Assembly: GCA_004335835.1 (NCBI GenBank)
Contig: RWJK01001322.1
Location: 1 to 64,000, forward strand
DNA: 64,000 nt
Direction of reading: 5' to 3'
Source: Scenedesmus sp. ARA3
Lineage: Eukaryota; Chlorophyta; Chlorophyceae; Sphaeropleales; Scenedesmaceae
Program-made: the position numbers and the translations under genes
Shown here: positions 45,001 through 55,970 of the stretch, one piece after another
Position numbering within the stretch: the first letter of the stretch is position 1
How the letters are laid out: each line of letters starts with the position of its first letter
Notes under the pieces: generated by a model
Database searches by the model: none
What the model was told of the DNA's origin: nothing
The model's input: the letters and a program-made list of their open reading frames with translations, nothing else

Positions 45001-48000
45001 TGTACCGGGTACATGCAGTGCACGCCATACCGGGTAGAGATGGCACAGGCTTCAATAACAGCTGGTGCCGCGCTTCGTGCGGCGCTGCTGGCCACACACT
45101 GTGCAGCAGCAATTACTGGAAGCAGCATGCATACAGCGAGAAACGGGCAGGGCAACAAACTGCGTATTTCCAGTAACAGCAATGGCTTGTTCTGCACAGC
45201 AACACTGTTGCTGTAAAAGCTTGCGCTCGCTTCTCACCAACTAATAAATAACATCTTTTGGTTGCTGCAACCGTGTTAACAATTGCAGGCTGGAGAGCCT
45301 GCTGAACTTCCAGACCATGATCTGCGACCTCACGGGCATGCAGATCAGCAACGCCTCGCTGCTGGACGAGGCCACTGCCGCTGCTGAGGCCATGACCATG
45401 TGCAGCGCCGTGGCACGCGGCAAGAAGCCGCGCTTCCTGGTGTCCGTGAGTTGCAGCCAATGATTTTGAAATGAGAAGCGCTTTGTTTTGTTGTGAACAG
45501 CTCCCTGCAGGCTAGTAGGAGTTTGGTTTGTCGTGCGGCAGTATGCTTGCGTGCGGCAGCCACATGCAGCAGCAGCACAGCAGAAGCCGGGCTTCCTGGT
45601 GTCCGTGAGTTGCAGCTTTGTTGAAAGTCCCTTGGGCTTCATTATCTTTCAGCAGCAGAAAAGCAGCACAGAACAGCCAGGGCCGAACCAGAGGAGTTGT
45701 GCTGGTCGTGTAATGCTGCTTTTGGCAGCACCGGGCTGTGCGCCAGGATGCAGCGGATAGCAGCAGCTGAGCAGGTGACAGCAGCTGCAGCATTTGTAGC
45801 GAGCTGTGTGGCATTCCTTGCTTCGTTGATGGCGCTGGATCGCAGCTCCTGCCGGATCCTGCAAGCACCACAAAACTGGCGCACCGTCTCTGCGGCCCTG
45901 CTGTTTCACACCCTGCCACCATGGCTGCCTGCCGCACTTCTTGCTGCTGCTGCTGCTGCTTGCAGTCCAAGTGCCACCCGCAGACCATTGCTGTGTGCCA
46001 GACGCGCGCAGAGGGCCTGGGCTTGGTGGCTGAGGTGGTGGATGAGGGCAGCATGGCATTTGGCAAGGACGTGTGCGGCGTGCTGGTGCAGTACCCCGAC
46101 ACCACCGGCTCGGTCAACGACTACAAGGTGCGTTAGTTTGACCGCGTTCGACCGGGTCGGCCGTCGCCGGGAATTGGTGCTTGGGAGCCTCAGAAACCTG
46201 CTGTCAGCTTCTGTGAACGTTGGCAGCGCTTGAATTCTGAAGTCGCCATGCAGCAACCCTGTGCCCACCTGCTGCCATCGGCTGCGCTGCACTGCACACT
46301 CTTCGGATTTGCAGTCCATGGTGGATGCTGCGCACAAGGCGGGCGTTAAGGTGTGCGTGGCCACTGACCTGCTGGCGCTCACCAAGCTGGCCCCGCCAGG
46401 CGAGTGGGGCGCAGACATCGTGCTGGGCAGTGCGCAGCGCTTCGGCGTGCCCATGGGCTATGGCGGCCCCCACGCAGCCTTCCTGTCCTGCCACGACGAG
46501 TTCAAGAGGTGCGCTAGTTTATTTACATTATGTAGCGTGTGCAGGCGGCTGGTTGTGTGTTAGTTTTGGCGTGCCTATGGCGTGGCTGTGTGGGCCCCAC
46601 GCAGCTTTCCTGTCCTGCCACGACGAGTTCAAGAGGTGTGTCGATTGCACCTACGTAGGGACGGGCAACTGCGTATGTTGCCGGAAGTCACATAAGCGTG
46701 CATCCCTGTCTGCAACTTTGGCGTGTCCATCAATGCTTCGTGGCAGGCATGGCAGCAGGTGTGTGCGTGCATTCATGTTGCTGCTGAACTGCACTATTTC
46801 TTCTTGTTCCGCGGGCTGATGCCCGGTTGCATCATTGGCGTGTCCATCGACGCCACACAGCACATCTGCATGTGTACACGCATATTCATCACACCTGTAT
46901 GATTTCCCACGCTTTGCCACGCATGCTGATGCCCGGCCGCATCATCGGCGTGTCCATCGACGCCACACAACACACCTGCATGTGTACACGCATGCTTATC
47001 ACACTGTTCTTGCTGCATACTTTCGCATGCAGGCTATGCCCGGCCGCATCATCGACGTGTCCTTGAACACCACACAACACACCTGCATGTGTCCACGCAT
47101 GCTCATCACACTGTTCTTGCTGCATACTTTTGCATGCAGGCTGATGCCCGGGCGCATCATCGACATGTCCATCGACCGGTCACAACGCCTGCATGTGTAC
47201 ACGCATATTCATCACACCTGTTTGTATCTCCCACGCTTTTGCATGCAGGCTGATGCCTGGCCGCATCATCGGCGTGTCCATCGACGCCACACAACGCACC
47301 TGCATGTGTACACGCATATTCATCACACCTGTTTGATCTCCCACGCTTTTGCATGCAGGCTGATGCCTGGCCGCATCATCGGCGTGTCCATCGACGCCAC
47401 ACAACGCACCTGCATGTGTACACGCATACGTATCACACCTGCTTATTTTTCCCACTCTTTGCCACGCAGGCTGATGCCCGGTCGCATCATCGGCGTGTCC
47501 ATTGACGCCACGGGCGCGCCCGCGCTGCGCATGGCCATGCAGACGCGCGAGCAGCACATCAGGCGCGACAAGGCCACCTCCAACATCTGCACGGCGCAGG
47601 CGCTGCTGGCAAACATGGCGGCGCTGTACGCAGTGTACCACGGGCCAAAGGGCCTGACTGAGATCGCTGACCGCGTGCACGGCCTGACTGCTGTGCTGGC
47701 GGCTGGAGCCAAGAAGCTGGGCCTGGCACCCACTGCCAACAACTTCTTCGACACGCTCACCATCAAGGTGCGCTAACCCAATAAACTAGGGAGTGTACAG
47801 CTGTTAGCTGTGGCTGAATGTCATGTGGGCCAGCAAGCAACTTCTTCGGCACACTGACCATTTGTGCTGCATGCTCTTGCATGTAACAGGCAAGTGCAGC
47901 CGCGGTTGGCCATGCTCCTTTTCTGCAAGCAGGTATGGTGTGGGCCATACTGCTGTGCTGCAGTACGTGCCTTGTGCTGCACGCCTTGTTGCTTACCCCT

Positions 48001-51000
48001 GATGCTGCCGCTCACGCCCCTGAGCTGAGAGCGGTGCGTGTACGTGTTGGTGTGCTGTCCGCAGGTGCCATCTGCTGATGCGGTGCTGTCTGCTGGTGTG
48101 GCTGCCGGCGTGAACCTGCGCAAGGTGGATGCCACCCACGTGGGTGTGAGCCTGGACGAGACCACGCGCCTGGCTGACGTGGACGTGCTGCTCAAGGTGA
48201 AAATTGGATCAGAACTGTTTGTCATTTTCCATCGTAAGCTACAGCATATTGACCTAATTGAAGGGAATGTATGTCCTAACGCGCCCAGCTGACGTGGACG
48301 TGCTGCTAAGGTGAGGATGGAGGATGGTTCAGAACTTTCTTTCTTCCTAGTCTACAGCATATCGACTCTCTTCACTATCTTAGATAAGTTATGTCCTATG
48401 TGCAACATGGCCGCCAGGGCCCCTTTCTTATACATGCACGCACACATGCATGCGCCTGTTCTGTATCAACTGCATTTGCATTCCCATGCTTGCGCAGGTG
48501 CTCAACGGCGGCAAGGCAGCCGGCTTCACCGCCGCCTCTCTGGCGCCGTCTGTGCAGCCCGCGCTGGGCTCCTTCCAGCGCAGCAGCCCCTTCCTGCAGC
48601 AGCAGATCTTCAACAGCTACCACTGGTGAGCTTGTCATAACGTGTGATCATAACATTGACACCAGCAGCCCCTTCCTGCAGCAGCAGATCTTCAACAGCT
48701 ACCACTGGTGAGCTTGTCATAACGTGTTGCTATAACATGCACACCAGCAGCCCCTTCCTGTGGATGATCTGCAACAGCTACTACGGGTGATCTGGCTAAG
48801 CCAATATACTCTGATCTTTTTAGACACACAGCAGCTGGTACTGCTGTAATTCAGCCGGCGCTTTGCGCTGCTCTCTTTGTGTACTTGTGCACTGCTGCAG
48901 TACCAGCTGCACGGTTCCTGCATGTTGACATCAAGAGATCACACATCAACTTTGTGCTGCTGCTGCTGCTGCTTCTGCTGCCGCAGTGAGCACGAGATGC
49001 TGCGCTACCTGAAGCGCCTGGAGAACCGCGACCTGAGCCTGGCGCACTCCATGACTCGCTGCATGCGCTGATCTGGCTCATCATGTCTTGTTCTTACTCT
49101 GCTGCCGCAGCGAGCACGAGATGCTGCTCTACCTGAAGCGCTTGGAGAACTGCGACCTGAGCCTGTCGCACTCCATGACTGGCTGCATGCGCTGATCTGG
49201 CTCATCATGTCTTGTTCTTACTCTGCTGCCGCAGCGAGCACGAGATGCTGCTCTACCTGAAGCGCTTGGAGAACTGCGACCTGAGCCTGTCGCACTCATG
49301 ATTTGTTGCACGCGCTGATCTGGTGTTATCATGTCTTGTTCTTACTCTGCTGCCGCAGCGAGCACGAGATGCTGCGCTACCTGAAGCGTCTGGAGAACCG
49401 CGACCTGAGCCTGGCGCACTCCATGATCCCGCTGGGCTCCTGCACCATGAAGCTCAACGCCACCAGCGAGATGATCCCCATCACATGGCCAGAGCTGGCA
49501 AACCTGCACCCCTACTGCCCGCCAAACCAGGTATGAGGCTGTTAACCTCAAGTTATTGTCAGGTGCGGTGTGTGTATGTGTTGTTGCAACTGGTTCGTCA
49601 TATTGACCTGGCCAGAGCTGGCAAACCTGCACCCCTACTGCCCGCCAGACCATGTGCGCTTGTTGTGCTTGGTTGCGTGTTTGAGCAGCATGTCAAGGCG
49701 ACATGTTTAAGCATTGTGTGGACGCCATTACACAGTTGCACACCGCAGCTGCTTGCTTGCACCAGCACACACTCGATTGCAACCTCCGCGGCCTCCAGTG
49801 CCTGCCTGCTGTTTTGCAAATCTCCGCTACATCCCATGAGCGCAACAGGCCAAGTGTTACATGGTGATGTTCCATGACCTGGCTTGACAATCGCAAACCT
49901 GCTGATTCGCGCTCACCATTGTGCGTGGTCTGCGCTGCTGTCGCTGTGCTGCAACAGGCTCACAGCTACGCGGAGATGTTCCGCGACCTGGCTGCATTGC
50001 GCTTGCCAATCTGCTGAAATGCTCACCATAACGTGTATGTTCGGCCCTTCTCTTTATGCACCGCAGGCCCAGGGCTACGCGGAGATGTTCCGCGACCTGG
50101 CTGCGCAGCTGTGCAGCATCACCGGCTTTGACGCGGTCAGCCTGCAGCCCAACAGCGGCGCCAGTGGCGAGTACGCGGGGCTCATGGCCATCCGCGCCTA
50201 CCACAGGAGCAGGTGCGGTTTGGTGGTTTGTCGTGCCGGTGTATGTGTCTGCTGTGATTATCCGTCATGAGAGGAACAGGTTCGTGGCATGACAGCATGG
50301 AGCGCATGCGCGTGGAACAGTATGGCTGCATGCATGCACTTGTACAGACATTGCGGCTGCCCAAGCATGCGGCGCCACACCGTGATACATACCTTGCCTA
50401 TCCGCACGCTGTATAGGCTTGTTGATGTGCTTCTGCTGCTGCTCCTGCTGCTGCTGCAGGGGTGACACGCACCGCGACGTGTGCATCATTCCTGTGAGCG
50501 CGCACGGCACCAACCCCGCCTCGGCTGTCATGGCTGGCATGAAGATCGTGAGCGTGTCCACGGACGCCAAGGGCAACGTGAACATGGCCGAGCTCGAGGA
50601 GAAGGTGCGGGGCGTGTTTGGTGTTCCTTTGTTTGTTACAAACAATTCTGCATTGTGTTGTGGCTGGCCACTGTGTGTGGATGAAGATGCGTGACACAAG
50701 ATGGGCAGTATGAACATGTCCCAGGTCAAGACTCAATGTGCGAGGCAACTTTCGCCCTGCAAGTCTGCAGCGTGTTGTGTCTGGCTGCTGTGTGTGAGCG
50801 TGTCCACGGACGCCAAGGGCAACGTGAACATGGCGGAGCTCAAGGAGAAGGTGCGGGGCGTGCTGTTCTATGTGTGGTTTCACGCATGTTGATGCAACGC
50901 ATCGCACGGTGCGTTTTCTGGGGCTGCAATGGTGTCGGTCCGGCAGCTGCATGTCTACGAAGGCGCAACATAAACATGGCAGTGCTCAAGCAGCAGATGT

Positions 51001-51843
51001 GCATGGTTGGTTTGACGACCTCAATCAAAACAAACACCTCAACACACTGTGTACTTGCCTGCTGCTCGTATGTCCACCGCAGGCCGAGAAGCACAGCAAG
51101 AACCTGGCTGCGCTGATGATCACCTACCCCTCCACGCACGGCGTGTACGAGGAGGGCGTGGACGAGATCTGCCGCATCATCCACCAGCACGGCGGCCAGG
51201 TCTACATGGACGGTGCCAACATGAACGCACAGGTGGGTTGCTGTGCTAAAGAAGTGCAGGGAACGGCAAACAAAACATTGAAATGTTACGGGCCAGGTGT
51301 TCCAACGTGCGTCAGCCGCTGCTTCAGCTGTACTGCTGCAACCTGCTGCAACCTGCTGTCATGTATATACTTGCATCGCCTCACAGCGCAGTAACGAATG
51401 CACATATGCAGGTGCGCCTTACCAGCTCGGGGCGTTGTCACGGTGCGGTGTGCCGCCTCAACCTGCGTCACTACTGCTTGCTGTTATCTCCTGTTCTCCT
51501 CTCGCTGCCCTCCTCACACCTATGTACATTTCACTGTTATGCACGTGTGCATGTGGGCCTGACCAGCCCCGGCCACATCGGCGCTGACGTGTGCCAACTG
51601 ACCCTGTGCGGGGCTGGCAGTTGTCATCTTCATCACATTTGTCATAACGTGGTTACATTGTTATGTTCGTGCAGGTGGGCCTGACCAGCCCCGGCCACAT
51701 CGGCGCTGACTTGTGCCACCCGACCCTGTGCGGGGCTGGCGGTTGTCATCTCCACATCACATTTGTCATAACGTGGTTATATTGTTATGTTCGTGCAGGT
51801 GGGCCTCACCAGCCCCGGCCACATCGGCGCTGACGTGTGCCAC

Positions 51844-51887
<44 letters not shown>

Positions 51888-54273
51888 CCCAGGCATGGGA
51901 CCCATCGGCATCAAGGCGCACCTGGCGCCCTTCATGCCCACACACCCCGTGATCCCCACGGGCGCGCTACCAGAGCAGTGAGTTGCTTGAGTTGCAATAT
52001 GGTTTAGATGGTTGCATGCTGTGCTCTGCTGTGTTTGATACATTGGCATCAAGGCGCACCTGGCGCCATTCATGCCCACACACACCGTGATCCCCACGGG
52101 CGCGCTGCCCGAGCAGTGAGTACCGTTTGTGTTACTGGATGCTAGTTCTTGTGGTCTTCTCTGTCGTGTGTGGGTCTGCATTGGCATCAAGGCGCACCTG
52201 GCGCCTTTTATGCCCAATCTCATGCACCCTCCCCACTGCACTGCACGCTCACTCACATCTCGCCTCTCTTTCTCTATCTGCTGTCCATCCCCGCAGGCCC
52301 GCCAGCGCCGCGCCCTTTGGCACCATGGCTGCCGCGCCCTTCGGCTCCAGCCTCATCCTGCCCATCAGCTACGCATCATACTCACATAGCTCTCTGCCGC
52401 TGCTGTCACTTGTTTACCACCCTCAGGCCCGCCAACGCCGCACCCTTTGGCACCATGGCCGCTGCGCCGATTGGCTCCAGCCTCATCCTGCCCATCAGCT
52501 ACGCGTCATACTCACATAGCTCTCTGCTGCTGCTGCTGTCACCTGCTTTCCACCGCAGGCCCGCAAACGCCGCACCATTCGGCACCATGGCTGCCGCGCC
52601 CTTCGGCTCCAGCCTGATCCTGCCCATCAGCTACGCCTACATCAGCATGATGGGCAGCGGCGGCCTGCGCGAGGCGAGCAAGCTGGCCATCCTTAAGGCC
52701 AACTACATGGCCAAGGTGCTGGGGCAGCACTACCCCGTGCTCTACACAGGTGAGCAGCAGCGACGGACAGTTCTACTCATATTCTGCTTGGTTTCTACAC
52801 AGTCGCTGAGCAGCCACTCAATCAGCAGGCAGAGGGACAGCTGCTGTACCTGCAGTGCAGAGGCCATTCTAAGGGGTCTGGGAGCCGCTGCGCATCGTCA
52901 ACTGCTTGATCCTGTGCCTCCGCCTCCCTTATCTTCAAGCAATATTGTGATGTTATTTGTGCTATGCTGTCTATGTGTCCTGCCTTCTGCAGGCCCCAAG
53001 GGCACCTGCGCGCACGAGTTCATCCTGGACGTGCGCCCGCTGGAGGCCTCCGTCTGCTGTTCTGCAATGATACAACCGTTGTATAACTTGCCTGTGCTGC
53101 CTCATGTGCTGTGCTATCTGCAGGCCCCAATGGCACCTGTGCGCACGAGTTCATCCTGGACGTGCGCCCGCTGGAGGCCTCGGCTGGCGTCAAGGCTGAG
53201 GACATTGCGAAGCGCCTCATGGACTACGGCTACCACGCGCCCACCATGAGCTGGCCTGTGCCCGGCACGCTCATGATCGAGCCCACCGAGAGCGAGAGCA
53301 AGGCAGAGCTGGACCGGTGAGGGGTGTTATTCAACATGTCACTTTGGTTGCGCTGAGGGGGGTTGTGCCCGGCACGCTCATGATCGAGCCCACCGAGTTT
53401 TGACATGTTAATTTTTGGTACACTGAGGTTGTTGCCCACCATGAGCTGGCCCGTGCCTGGCAAGCTTATGATCGAGCCCACCGAGAGCGAGAGCAAGGCC
53501 GAGCTGGACCGGTGAGGGGTGTTACGTAAAATGTTATGTTTGTGTTATTTCAGTGTTGCGCTGAGGGGGGTATGTTGCTGTGCGTGGCATGCTCATGATC
53601 GTGCCCACTGGGTGATTGATGATCCCCCATGATTAAGATGCAGCATGATTTCACACCGCGCACACAACCTGAAACAGCTGCTGACATCAGGATGTCATGT
53701 TTTCCGCTGCTGCTGCTGTTGCTGCTGCTGCTGCCACCATCACCAGCTTCTGCGAGGCCATGATCAAGATCAGGCAGGAGGTGGCGGACATTGAGGCTGG
53801 GCGGCTGCCGCGTGACGACAACCCGCTGGTCAACGCGCCACACCCGGCCGGCGTGGTGCTGGCAGACACCTGGAGCAGGCCCTACAGCAGGTGCGTGGCA
53901 GGGTGGAGAATGCAGAGCTGTGGGTGGATGTTGTTTGAGGAGCCAGGCAGTGGAGAAGTGCCACATTGGTACTTCTTCTGCGTTGTTTTTAGTTCAAGGG
54001 TCCAGGAAGTGTGCGCAGCATGATCAAGACGCTGTGTGCAGGGCTTGCACTTTGTGAAGCGCTGGGGATTCTTGGGCGCAGAAACATCAATCTGCTCATG
54101 CTCTTGCTGCTGCTGCTGCTTTCATCGCTTGCAGGGAGGTGGCGGCCTTCCCCGCGCCCTGGGTGAAGCAGGCCAAGTTCTGGCCCACCACCAGCCGCGT
54201 GGACAACGTGTACGGCGACAGGCACCTCATCACGCGCATCACCGACGAACAGCCCGTGGCAGCGCACGCCTAA
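42006..54273 (+). CDS. GLDC: Glycine dehydrogenase (decarboxylating) P-protein, mitochondrial
   Basis: Twenty exons close in frame to 1034 residues, the usual plant/algal length: 42006-42141, 42230-42329, 43028-43082, 43663-43793, 44796-44948, 45289-45445, 45966-46127, 46315-46508, 47470-47767, 48065-48196, 48498-48625, 49359-49530, 50067-50212, 50460-50604, 51083-51232, 51799-51977, 52559-52749, 53124-53316, 53747-53890, 54135-54273. The Arg/Ser/Ala-rich N-terminus ([19 protein letters not shown]) is a mitochondrial presequence. Family hallmarks: [69 protein letters not shown] and the PLP-lysine motif [20 protein letters not shown] (Lys773). It decarboxylates glycine and passes the aminomethyl group to H-protein lipoyl, the core of photorespiratory glycine oxidation. 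At least ten exon edges are flanked by tandem intronic copies. Confidence 0.98.
43160..43215 (+). repeat. Partial copy of GLDC exon-3 end plus donor
   Basis: GAGGAGGAGGCAGC(C/A)ATGGTCCAG followed by GTGCGAGGC occurs at the real donor (43082) and again ending near 43199. Only the donor side is duplicated. Confidence 0.85.
44118..44795 (+). repeat. Six tandem copies of GLDC exon-5 start plus acceptor
   Basis: CTTGCAG then GAACATGGCTGAGA(A/G)... and CTCAAGAG(C/T)T(A/G)CAT (protein [18 protein letters not shown]) starts near 44118, 44206, 44312, 44434, 44555 and 44676 before the functional 44796. The last four, including the real one, are about 121 bp apart and nearly identical over exon and intron (CTTATCTAxCACGGATGTAATGTCTCTG). 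The first copies are more diverged. None of the six reaches the real exon's donor. Confidence 0.97.
46555..46640 (+). repeat. Copy of GLDC exon-8 end plus donor
   Basis: GGCGTGCC(C/T)ATGG and GGCCCCCACGCAG(C/…)CTTCCTGTCC then CACGACGAGTTCAAGAG followed by GTGxG is repeated downstream of the functional donor (46508). The second copy ends near 46635. Confidence 0.9.
46805..47469 (+). repeat. Six tandem copies of GLDC exon-9 start plus acceptor
   Basis: CTGATGCC(C/T)GG(C/T)CGCATCATCGG and CGTGTCCATCGACGCCAC (protein [14 protein letters not shown]) starts near 46816, 46927, 47034, 47141, 47249 and 47360 before the functional 47470. Period is 105-112 bp with the intron segment ACACCTGCATGTGTACACGC in each unit. 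Four units keep TGCAG/GCAGG acceptors. Confidence 0.95.
48626..48790 (+). repeat. Copies of GLDC exon-11 end plus donor
   Basis: AGCAGCCCCTTCCTGCAGCA, GATCTTCAACAGCTACCACTG then GTGAGCTTGTCATAACGTGT (real donor after 48625) is repeated almost exactly ending 48711, and in a diverged form near 48745-48788. Confidence 0.95.
48980..49358 (+). repeat. Three tandem copies of GLDC exon-12 start plus acceptor
   Basis: CTGCTGCCGCAG then CGAGCACGAGATGCTG and CTACCTGAAGCG (protein [20 protein letters not shown]) starts near 48988, 49111 and 49235 before the functional 49359. Exact period is 124 bp for the last three. Copies 2 and 3 share three substitutions (Arg to Leu, Arg to Cys, Ala to Ser) and so derive from each other. 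Confidence 0.96.
51550..51798 (+). repeat. Copies of GLDC exon-16 start plus acceptor
   Basis: GTG(C)AG then GTGGGCCTGACCAGCCCCGG, CCACATCGGCGCTGAC starts near 51552 and 51675 before the real exon at 51799; spacing is 123-124 bp. Units include TTTGTCATAACGTGGTTA and TTGTTATGTTCGTGCAG. Confidence 0.95.
51978..52215 (+). repeat. Copies of GLDC exon-16 end plus donor
   Basis: GGCATCAAGGCGCACCTGGC then CATGCCCACACACxCCGTGA and GAGCAGTGAGT (real donor after 51977) recurs ending near 52118 and, shortened, near 52210. Confidence 0.92.
52290..52558 (+). repeat. Copies of GLDC exon-17 start plus acceptor
   Basis: CGCAG/TCAG then GCCCGCCA(A/G)CGCCGC(A/G)CC then TTTGGCACCATGGC and CTCCAGCCTCATCCTGCCCA starts near 52297 and 52427 before the real 52559; period is about 131 bp. 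Both copies keep ILPISYA and then run into intron sequence (TCATACTCACATAGCTCTCT). Confidence 0.95.
52990..53123 (+). repeat. Copy of GLDC exon-18 start plus acceptor
   Basis: CTGCAG then GCCCCAAGGGCACCTGCGCG and CACGAGTTCATCCTGGACGT ([20 protein letters not shown]), starting near 52994, duplicates the exon at 53124. The copy diverges after LEAS. Confidence 0.95.
53317..53600 (+). repeat. Copies of GLDC exon-18 end plus donor
   Basis: GTGCC(C/T)GGCACGCTCATGATCG with AGCCCACCGAG is repeated near 53368-53398, near 53440-53512 (nearly complete, through KAELDR and GTGAGGGGTGTTA), and as a remnant near 53580-53610. Confidence 0.93.
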
Positions 54274-54299
54274 AACCTGTGGCTAAGCAGCGCAGCTTG

Positions 54300-54505
54300 C
54301 TGGCTGGCGGTGTGCGTGTGCGGCAGCTGGGCTGCATCACGCGCATCACCGAGGAGCAGCCCGTGGCGGCGCACGCCCAAAACCTGCGGCGTAAAGCCTG
54401 CGGCTAAGCAGCGCAGCTTGCTGGCTGGCTGTGTGCGTGTGTACGGCAGCCGCGCTGCGTCATGCGCATCACCGAGGAGCAGCCCGTGGCAGTGCACACC
54501 TGAGC
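54300..54505 (+). repeat. Copies of the GLDC final exon beyond the stop
   Basis: CATCACGCGCATCACCGA(C/G)GA and CAGCCCGTGGC(A/G)GCGCACGCC (real copy ends with the stop at 54271-54273) recur near 54336-54380 and 54460-54500. The intervening CTAAGCAGCGCAGCTTGCTG matches the sequence just after the stop. The codon equivalent to the stop is CAA in copy one and the sequence reads ACCTGA in copy two. Confidence 0.93.
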
Positions 54506-55970
54506 AGCAGCAACAGCAGCAGCACATATGAGGCGTTGGCAGCCACCAGCAGCGCAGGGGTAGTTGATGTGACGTCAGCTGCGCTGCTTGTGCAGCAGCT
54601 GATTGGTTGTCGGCAGCTGCGTGTGTTTGACGCTGCAGCAGCAGCGGCTGCACGCATGAGGCCTGCTGTTGGAGCCCTGCAGGCGCTAATGGCTTCAGCA
54701 GGCGGATTAGTAGCGGTGCTGCATGTGCTGCAGGGCTGTAGCAGATGCTGCTGCAGGAGGCAGCTGCGGCCCACTTGAAGCCGGCCGCTGCAGCACCATA
54801 TGTAGGTCAACGGCAGCAGCAGCAGTGCACGCAGCAGCTGCTGGCATCGCAGTTGGGTGCCGCATTGCAGCGCATTGGCGTGGTGGAGGTGTGTAGTCAG
54901 TTGGTGCAGCACCTGCAGCTGACTGCTAGCAGCAGCAGGGCTGCAGCAGCAGCAGCAGCTGTTGCTCCCACAGGATCTGATGTTTCTGGAATAACCTGAT
55001 GCTGTGGCAGCGCCTGTTTGCCGCACCTCTGGGCTGCTGATGCAGTAGCGTTGCACATGGCTGCAACTTGCTAGACAGCAACGGGCCAGAAGGATAGCAG
55101 CAGCAAGTTCTGATGGGAAAGCGACTGCTGCTTGGGAGTTTGAACATGTCTGCACGCTTGTGCAGCGGCTTGATCGGGCTGGGATGCTGTGTATGTTTGG
55201 GTCAGCCACAGCATGTAGCAGGCTAACAGCTTGTTGCTATGCCAACGTTGATTTGTACACGCTTGTTTACCATACAACGGCTTTGTAGTGGGCCCTGTCG
55301 TGCGAACAAGGTACAGGAGCCGCATCGATTGCAATTGTTTGCCACAGACCATGCAATCCAAGACTGTGCACGTCTGCATGCACAGGTTGACACTGACACT
55401 GTGTTACGGCACTGGGAAAGAGTGCCTCTTCAACCTTGTAATGCTTGTTCTGTATCACCTGGTACTTATGAGCCTTGTCTTGGGTGGTGATGCTGGCCAG
55501 TGGCCACTGCAGTGCAAACCTGCCAGCTCAGCAGTGCTGTGTCGGAGCATTGTCACCATTCTACTGCTATTCATGTGAATGCTGTAACTGCCGCGTCGAG
55601 CTTTGGTTCTTTTGAGCTACTTGCACACTATCAACGTTGCCACGGCCATCGTTAAAAATGAGATCAGTCAAGACCTGGAAGGTCTCAAGCCACTATTGCC
55701 GTTGCCAGGAAAGCCATACAGGAACACAGAGCATCGATTACAATCTTTCGATCTGGTTGAATCAGATAGTGGCGTTCGATTGTGGATCGTGGGGTTGCTG
55801 AAACTTACTGAAGACAAAGAACCCTACCTTACTTGAACGCCAATACATCACCGACCATACAACTGTGCCATTTACACGCTAAGCTGTGATAAAACTACGA
55901 GTCAGGGTGGACGTGCCCGCCTGCCGCACCACCGTCGTGCGGCAGCAGTCAAAACTCTGGTAGCCCTGCG
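54506..55970 (+). other. Unassigned; possible coding remnants
   Basis: Plus-strand frames near 54570-54990 look helical and gene-like (TSAALLVQQLIGCRQLRVFD; QLLASQLGAALQRIGVVEV then CSQLVQHLQL), followed near 55090-55200 by EFEHVCTLVQRLDRAGMLC. They lie in different frames with stops between, and I could not connect them with confident splice sites. This could be a gene I cannot resolve or a pseudogene. 55240-55960 shows nothing recognisable. Confidence 0.3.

Noticed and set aside
46835..47776. A 313-residue continuous plus-strand frame
   Set aside because: It reads through the six decoy copies and introns in the wrong frame before entering GLDC exon 9 in the correct one; the repetitive protein is not expected to be made.
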